Assembly (NCBI GenBank): GCA_903822375.1
Contig: CAIJOU010000818.1
Span: 1 to 10,164, forward strand
From: Candidatus Hydrogenedentota bacterium
GTDB lineage: Bacteria; Hydrogenedentota; Hydrogenedentia; Hydrogenedentales; CAITNO01
Reading direction: 5' to 3'
DNA length: 10,164 nucleotides
The stretch's first letter is position 1; each line of letters opens with the position of its first letter. This document shows, piece after piece, positions 6,972 through 10,164 of this stretch. The notes beneath the pieces were generated by a model. It did not search any database and was not told the origin of the DNA. It saw only the letters and a list, made by a program, of their open reading frames with translations. The translations under genes and the position numbers were made by a program.

Positions 6972-9409
6972 ATAAAGAGGGATGCGTTCGATTCGTTTGC
7001 CGCGCCAAGGAATGCGCCCACGCCGCCGATTTCTATGCCCTCGATCAGTTCTTCCGGCTTGAGGCCCATGACGTCCATGGACATGGAGCACGCCACCAAC
7101 CGGACGCCTGCTTCTTTTGCCGCTGAGATCAGTTCAGGCAGGGACATCACTTTCTTGTCTTTCATCACCATCTTCATCATGGCCGTGCCCATGCCGCCCA
7201 TGTTCATCTTCGACAGTTTGAGGCGGTTGGCCCCGCGCGGCATCATCCAGCCGAACATGCGGTCCATGAACCCCTTGCTGACGCTGGGTGGATTGTCGCG
7301 GCGCAGTGCGTTCAGTCCCCAGAAGGTGAAGAAGATGGTCGTCTTGCTGCCCATGGCGGCGGCGCCGTTGGCAATGACGAAGGCGGCCAGCACCTTGTCC
7401 AAATCGCCTGAGAAGCAGACGATGGTCTTCCCCGTCAGCGCGGGCGCAGCGACGCCAGCGGCGGCGGCGCAGGGAGCGGCACCGCCGCGCTGTACGCGGG
7501 CCACATAGCGGCCCGCGGCGGATTTCACTTCGAGCAGGGCATTGCCGGTGCTGGCGCACCATGCGGGAATGTCCGCCGCAAATCCGGGGTCGGACGCCGT
7601 GACTTGGAGTACTTCGCCCGGCTGCATGGTGTCCATGCTTTTCTTTACCTGGACCATGGGGCCGGGGCATTGGAGCCCGCACACGTCAAGTTGTATTGCC
7701 TTTTCGGACATGACGTCCTTCTCCTTGTTTGATGGGCCTTCAGAGCATGTTCCCTTGTCGCAGCAGGCCGTGATGGTATGACCCACCTTGTCCATGGCGT
7801 GGTACCAGCACCAGGTGCGGTAACCGCCATTCAGGTTGCGCACTCGGAATCCTTTCTGGATGAGCATGCGTTCGGCGATGTAACCGCGCAGCCCCACGGC
7901 GCAGTACAGGGCAATTTCCCTGTCTTTTGGTATTTCGTCCAGGCGGTGCTCAAGCTCGTCCAACGGGACAATTACGGCACCCGGCACCGTGCCTGCCTCC
8001 GCCTCGGCGGGAATGCGCACGTCCAGCCAGTAGAAGTCTTCAGCGGGGTCGTCCGGCTCAATCATCTTTGTGTCGCCGCGCAGCACGTTGGACGCGACAA
8101 AGCCGAGCATGTTGATGCCATGCTTGGCGGCGCCCCACTGCGGCGAATAGGCCAGTTCCAATTGTTCCAGGTCGTATACCGACAGTCCGCCGCGCATGGC
8201 CGTGGCAATGATGTCGATTCCAACTTCAACGCCGTCGGTTCCAACCATTTGGGCGCCCAGAATCCGCCCGTCGCCGTCGAAGAGCATCTTCATGCCCACC
8301 AGTTGGGCATCGGGATAGTACTTGGCGTGCTGTGTGGGATGCAGATACACACGCCTGTAGGCCATGCCGGCCGTCTTGAGGCGATTTTCCGTCCAGCCGG
8401 TTTGCGCGGCGGCGAGATTGAACACCTTCACGATGGAACTTCCCTGAATGCCGGGATAGGTACTGTCACGGCCGCAGATCACGTCTGCGGCAATGCGGCC
8501 CTGCCGGTTCGCCGGACCCGCCAGGGGCACCGCGATGGGGGTGTTTGTCAGGACATCATTCACTTCCACCGCATCGCCAACCGCGAAAATGTTCGGATCG
8601 CTGGTGCGCATCGACTCATCAACAACAACATGTCCCCGGGCGCCGAGTTTCAGCCCCGCCTCTTTCGCCAGTCCGGTCCGCGGCCTCACCCCGGCGCACA
8701 TGCACACAAAGTCCACATCGAGCGTCTTGCCGTCCCGCAGGATTACCTTGTCCTTTTCGATGCGCTCCACTGCGTTGGATAATTCCAGGTTGACGCCGTT
8801 CAGCCGCAGTTCCTGGGCAAGGGGCGCGGTCATTTCACGGTCCATCGGCGCGAGAACCTGGTCCAGGACTTCGACCAGACTCACCGACAATCCACACTCG
8901 CGCAGGTTCTCGGCAAGTTCGAGTCCGATGAACCCCGCGCCGATGATGCAGGCGCGTTTTGCGCGACCGGCAGCCGCGGCAATCTTGTCCATATCCCCCA
9001 GATCGCTCAGCACAAACACATGGGGAGCGTCTGCGCCCGGAATGGGAAGCCGAAGTGGTTCGGCGCCCGTGGCCAGAACAAGGTGATCGTATTCCGCCTC
9101 GCTGACTGCCCCCGTCTCAAGGTCCCTAACGGACACCCTGCGGTTTGCAGCATTTATGGACATCACCTCGTGGCGGGTGAAAATGTCCAGACCGTAGCGC
9201 GCTTTCAGGGTTGTCGGCGTCTGTACCGCCATTCCGGTGCGGTCGGTGATGACTCCGCCTATGAAATAGGGCATGCCGCAGTTGGCAAAGGACACATCCG
9301 GCCCTTTCTCAAAGACGGTGACCTGCAGGGATGCGTCCAACCGCTTCAGGCGTGCGGCACAGCTCATTCCGCCCGCAACACCGCCGACAACAATAATCTT
9401 CTTCGACAT
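6968..9409 (-). CDS. Four-module sulfur-transfer flavoprotein: CoA-disulfide reductase-like + rhodanese + TusA + DsrE2
   Basis: An 813-residue protein. Residues 1-445 form an FAD/NAD(P)H disulfide reductase of the CoA-disulfide reductase/NADH oxidase (Npsr) type: FAD-binding GGVAGGMSCAAR (9-20), redox Cys44 in SFANCGMPYFIGG, ATGAEP (113-118), NAD-binding IIGAGFIGLE (155-164) and FAD-binding NIFAVGDA (273-280). Residues about 455-535 are a rhodanese domain with active Cys503 (CAVGLRG). A Cys-containing linker (C549, C550, C555) leads to TusA (567-642) with CGLQCPGP (577-584, sulfur-carrying Cys581). An Ala-rich linker joins DsrE2 (about 658-813) with Cys774 in ACSMSMDVMG and a Met-rich stretch. 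Likely role: reducing CoA/protein persulfides or disulfides and moving sulfane sulfur along Cys44/503/581/774; the order is inference. GGAGG (9424-9420) sits 10 bases before the ATG. A repressor gene lies 48 bases upstream, so the two are probably cotranscribed. Similar four-part fusions are known to me in other bacteria. Confidence 0.93.
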   Translation of the reverse strand: MSKKIIVVGGVAGGMSCAARLKRLDASLQVTVFEKGPDVSFANCGMPYFIGGVITDRTGMAVQTPTTLKARYGLDIFTRHEVMSINAANRRVSVRDLETGAVSEAEYDHLVLATGAEPLRLPIPGADAPHVFVLSDLGDMDKIAAAAGRAKRACIIGAGFIGLELAENLRECGLSVSLVEVLDQVLAPMDREMTAPLAQELRLNGVNLELSNAVERIEKDKVILRDGKTLDVDFVCMCAGVRPRTGLAKEAGLKLGARGHVVVDESMRTSDPNIFAVGDAVEVNDVLTNTPIAVPLAGPANRQGRIAADVICGRDSTYPGIQGSSIVKVFNLAAAQTGWTENRLKTAGMAYRRVYLHPTQHAKYYPDAQLVGMKMLFDGDGRILGAQMVGTDGVEVGIDIIATAMRGGLSVYDLEQLELAYSPQWGAAKHGINMLGFVASNVLRGDTKMIEPDDPAEDFYWLDVRIPAEAEAGTVPGAVIVPLDELEHRLDEIPKDREIALYCAVGLRGYIAERMLIQKGFRVRNLNGGYRTWCWYHAMDKVGHTITACCDKGTCSEGPSNKEKDVMSEKAIQLDVCGLQCPGPMVQVKKSMDTMQPGEVLQVTASDPGFAADIPAWCASTGNALLEVKSAAGRYVARVQRGGAAPCAAAAGVAAPALTGKTIVCFSGDLDKVLAAFVIANGAAAMGSKTTIFFTFWGLNALRRDNPPSVSKGFMDRMFGWMMPRGANRLKLSKMNMGGMGTAMMKMVMKDKKVMSLPELISAAKEAGVRLVACSMSMDVMGLKPEELIEGIEIGGVGAFLGAANESNASLFI
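7709..7726 (-). promoter_or_regulatory. Internal ribosome binding site and ATG before the TusA-DsrE2 half
   Basis: On the minus strand AAGGAG (7726-7721) is followed 9 bases later by an in-frame ATG (7711-7709), which is Met567 of the long protein. It falls exactly at the linker between the rhodanese and TusA domains, and the sequence after it (MSEKAIQLDVCGLQCPGP) is a normal start for a free TusA. This could give a separate TusA-DsrE2 protein of 247 residues from the same mRNA, or be a relic of a former gene boundary. The site is clear; its use is inference. Confidence 0.5.
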
Positions 9410-9448
9410 AAATCCTAAACCTCCAGTTCATCTACAGTTCATCTGACC

Positions 9449-9466
9449 TTTGCCCTTTCAGGCAAA
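9449..9466 (-). other. Short hairpin across the repressor stop codon
   Basis: Perfect 6-bp arms TTTGCC (9449-9454) and GGCAAA (9461-9466) enclose a 6-base loop containing the repressor's stop codon (9460-9458). It lacks a T-run on either strand, so it is not a terminator. It is followed toward the reductase gene by two copies of CAGTTCATCT (9424-9433 and 9435-9444), one base apart, just ahead of the ribosome binding site. It might set the expression ratio of the two genes, but it could equally be chance. Confidence 0.2.
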
Positions 9467-9733
9467 CCTTCCGAAAATATCGTTCAGTTCCTGCATAACA
9501 CGCGTCCGTTCCTCCGCGGATGCGGACGCCTGCTCGATACACGTCTCCAAGTGCTTGGAAACAATCATGCGCGCGGCGGCCCGAATGGCCCCGTCAATGG
9601 CGGCAAGTTGACGCAGAATCTGCACGCAATCACGCTCTTCCTCAATCATTTTTCGAATGCCGCGCATCTGTCCTTCGGCGCGGCTGAGTCTCGCAGCGAT
9701 GGCCGCCCTGCATTTCGCATCTTTCTCTGCCAT
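9458..9733 (-). CDS. CsoR/CstR-family (DUF156) transcriptional repressor
   Basis: A 91-residue all-helical repressor of the family that senses Cu(I) (CsoR), persulfides (CstR), formaldehyde (FrmR) or Ni/Co (RcnR). The signature R-L-x-R-x-E-G-Q-M-R-G-I (15-26) opens helix 1. Cys36, His61 and Cys65 occupy the same positions as the Cu(I)-binding Cys-His-Cys triad of Mycobacterium tuberculosis CsoR; CstR keeps the two cysteines but not the histidine, and FrmR/RcnR lack the last cysteine. An extra Cys8 is present. By residues it looks like a copper sensor, while its downstream neighbour is a sulfur-transfer enzyme, so the physiological inducer is open. AAGGAG (9745-9740) sits six bases before the ATG. 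A strong CsoR-type dyad lies immediately upstream, consistent with autorepression of the repressor and the gene behind it. Confidence 0.92.
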   Translation of the reverse strand: MAEKDAKCRAAIAARLSRAEGQMRGIRKMIEEERDCVQILRQLAAIDGAIRAAARMIVSKHLETCIEQASASAEERTRVMQELNDIFGRFA

Positions 9734-9743
9734 GAGACACTCC

Positions 9744-9764
9744 TTATACCCCCTAGGGGTATAA
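9744..9764 (-). promoter_or_regulatory. CsoR/CstR-type operator (perfect dyad)
   Basis: Arms TTATACCCC (9744-9752) and GGGGTATAA (9756-9764) are perfect 9-bp inverted repeats around a CTA spacer. AT-flanked C-tract/G-tract dyads of this form are the established DNA targets of CsoR and CstR tetramers. The site starts 11 bases upstream of the repressor's ATG, touches its ribosome binding site on one side and covers the end of the -10 box on the other, so binding would block transcription initiation. The dyad is seen directly; the pairing with this repressor is inferred from family and position. Confidence 0.85.
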
Positions 9765-9793
9765 TTATAGAGGACTTAACCCCAGCCAGTCAA
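9764..9793 (-). promoter_or_regulatory. Sigma-70 promoter of the repressor-sulfur relay operon
   Basis: On the minus strand TTGACT (9793-9788) and a consensus TATAAT (9769-9764) are separated by 18 bases. The predicted start of transcription, near 9757, lies inside the operator dyad and about 24 bases ahead of the repressor ATG, giving a very short leader. The last base of the -10 box is shared with the operator arm. Confidence 0.7.
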
Positions 9794-9794
9794 C

Positions 9795-9824
9795 TTCAAT
9801 TCCCACCGACACGTTTGGTAAAAT
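9795..9824 (+). promoter_or_regulatory. Weak candidate promoter for the divergent lipoprotein gene
   Basis: TAAAAT (9819-9824) matches the -10 consensus at five of six positions and is preceded by TGG, an extended -10. TTCAAT (9795-9800), 18 bases upstream, is a poor -35. If used, it would give a leader of about 110 bases containing the dyads at 9854-9895. Confidence 0.25.
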
Positions 9825-9853
9825 GCGTGTGTGTTGTGATTGTCGGTCACGGG

Positions 9854-9895
9854 GTGGAATGATCTTCTTTCCACGCCTTTTGGAAACCTTTTCCA
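9854..9895 (+). repeat. Two adjacent short dyads upstream of the lipoprotein gene
   Basis: GTGGAA (9854-9859) is the inverted repeat of TTCCAC (9869-9874), and TGGAAA (9881-9886) of TTTCCA (9890-9895) around CCT. The heptamer TTTCCAC therefore occurs twice, 22 bases apart (9868 and 9890), near two helical turns. This could be a tandem operator or RNA hairpins in the leader; no T-run marks it as a terminator. Function is unknown. Confidence 0.3.
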
Positions 9896-9942
9896 CTGTA
9901 TATGGGTCCAATCGTAATAGGCAGTACTATTTCTTGGTGGAT

Positions 9943-10164
9943 ATGACAAAACGACTTCCGATATATTTCTTCAAGCCACGCAGAGCCCTGGTTCGGGTTG
10001 TGTCCGTGTTGGCCGTTACGGGCATTGCCGGTTGCGCCACAAGCCATTACAAGCAGAAAGCCGACGACGAGGTCTACTCCATACTCAAGGAGAAATCGGC
10101 TGCGGTGCAGGGCATGGAGGAACGGTTTTCCATCGATCAGGACCTGGCGTCCGACCCTATCTCC
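9943..10164 (+). CDS. Lipoprotein N-terminus, probably a TolC-family outer membrane protein (cut by window end)
   Basis: Seventy-four codons are open to the window end. The N-terminus is a type II signal peptide: basic residues (KR at 3-4, KPRR at 11-14), a hydrophobic core (about 16-30), and a lipobox I-A-G-C with lipidated Cys31. The mature start (ATSHYKQKADDEVYSILKEK, 32-51, followed by a segment ending FSID) resembles, from memory, the beginning of TolC-like efflux lipoproteins of PVC bacteria, where an A-D-x-x-V-Y helix precedes the outer membrane domain. The diagnostic part lies outside the window, so this stays tentative. The ribosome binding site is poor (GGTGG two bases from the ATG), and an in-frame GTG at 9937 is an alternative start. 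The gene runs divergently from the repressor, so a regulatory link is possible but unproven. Being a lipoprotein is well supported. Confidence 0.7.
   Translation, partial: MTKRLPIYFFKPRRALVRVVSVLAVTGIAGCATSHYKQKADDEVYSILKEKSAAVQGMEERFSIDQDLASDPIS

Noticed and set aside
6956..6980. Possible terminator between the convergent ends (CCTCT with AGAGG)
   Set aside because: The stem is only 5 bp with a 15-base loop and no T-run on either strand, so it is not a credible terminator.
9760..9765. Plus-strand TATAAT as a main promoter for the lipoprotein
   Set aside because: The -35 position (about 9737-9742, ACACTC) has almost no match. The hexamer is a by-product of the operator's symmetry and its AT-rich flank.
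9805..9847. ACCGACA/TGTCGGT inverted repeat
   Set aside because: Seven-base arms separated by 29 bases are within chance expectation for a spacer of this size, and no partner feature supports it.

Overview
The window comes from a GC-rich bacterial chromosome. The signs of a Gram-negative-type cell envelope are limited to one truncated lipoprotein at the right edge. The combination of a long-linker IF2, loss of ylxR/ylxQ between nusA and infB, and a lipoprotein N-terminus resembling PVC-type TolC proteins suggests an uncultured lineage near the Planctomycetota/Verrucomicrobiota/Hydrogenedentota. That placement is inference, and the sequence alone does not fix the phylum.

Left two thirds (1-6971, + strand): a compact nusA-infB operon for transcription and translation housekeeping. 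In order it holds the C-terminal end of nusA, infB (IF2), a DUF503/YlxP gene starting at TTG, one open reading frame joining ribosome-binding factor A to an NrnA-type DHH phosphoesterase, truB, and ribF. Coupling is tight: ylxP/rbfA-nrnA and rbfA-nrnA/truB both overlap as ATGA. Two gaps of about 90 bases (nusA-infB and truB-ribF) each hold a clear inverted repeat. The operon links termination/antitermination, initiation, 30S maturation, nanoRNA and pAp turnover, tRNA pseudouridylation and flavin cofactor synthesis.

Right third (6968-9764, - strand): a two-gene sulfur/metal-responsive unit that converges on ribF. The two stop codons overlap in a TTAA. A CsoR/CstR-family repressor (9458-9733) lies upstream of an 813-residue protein with four modules: CoA-disulfide-reductase-like flavoprotein, rhodanese, TusA and DsrE2. 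Its four cysteines could act as a persulfide relay. A near-consensus sigma-70 promoter, a 9-bp-arm GC-centred dyad matching known CsoR/CstR operators, and the repressor's ribosome binding site are nested within about 55 bases, which is the layout expected for autorepression. A strong internal ribosome binding site inside the long gene could also release a free TusA-DsrE2 protein.

Right edge (9765-10164): a spacer of about 180 bases with several short dyads, then the divergent N-terminus of a lipoprotein (lipobox Cys31) cut by the window end, probably a TolC-family outer membrane efflux protein. I saw no tRNA, rRNA, CRISPR array, insertion sequence or prophage. The most notable points are the RbfA-NrnA fusion and the autoregulated multi-domain sulfur relay.
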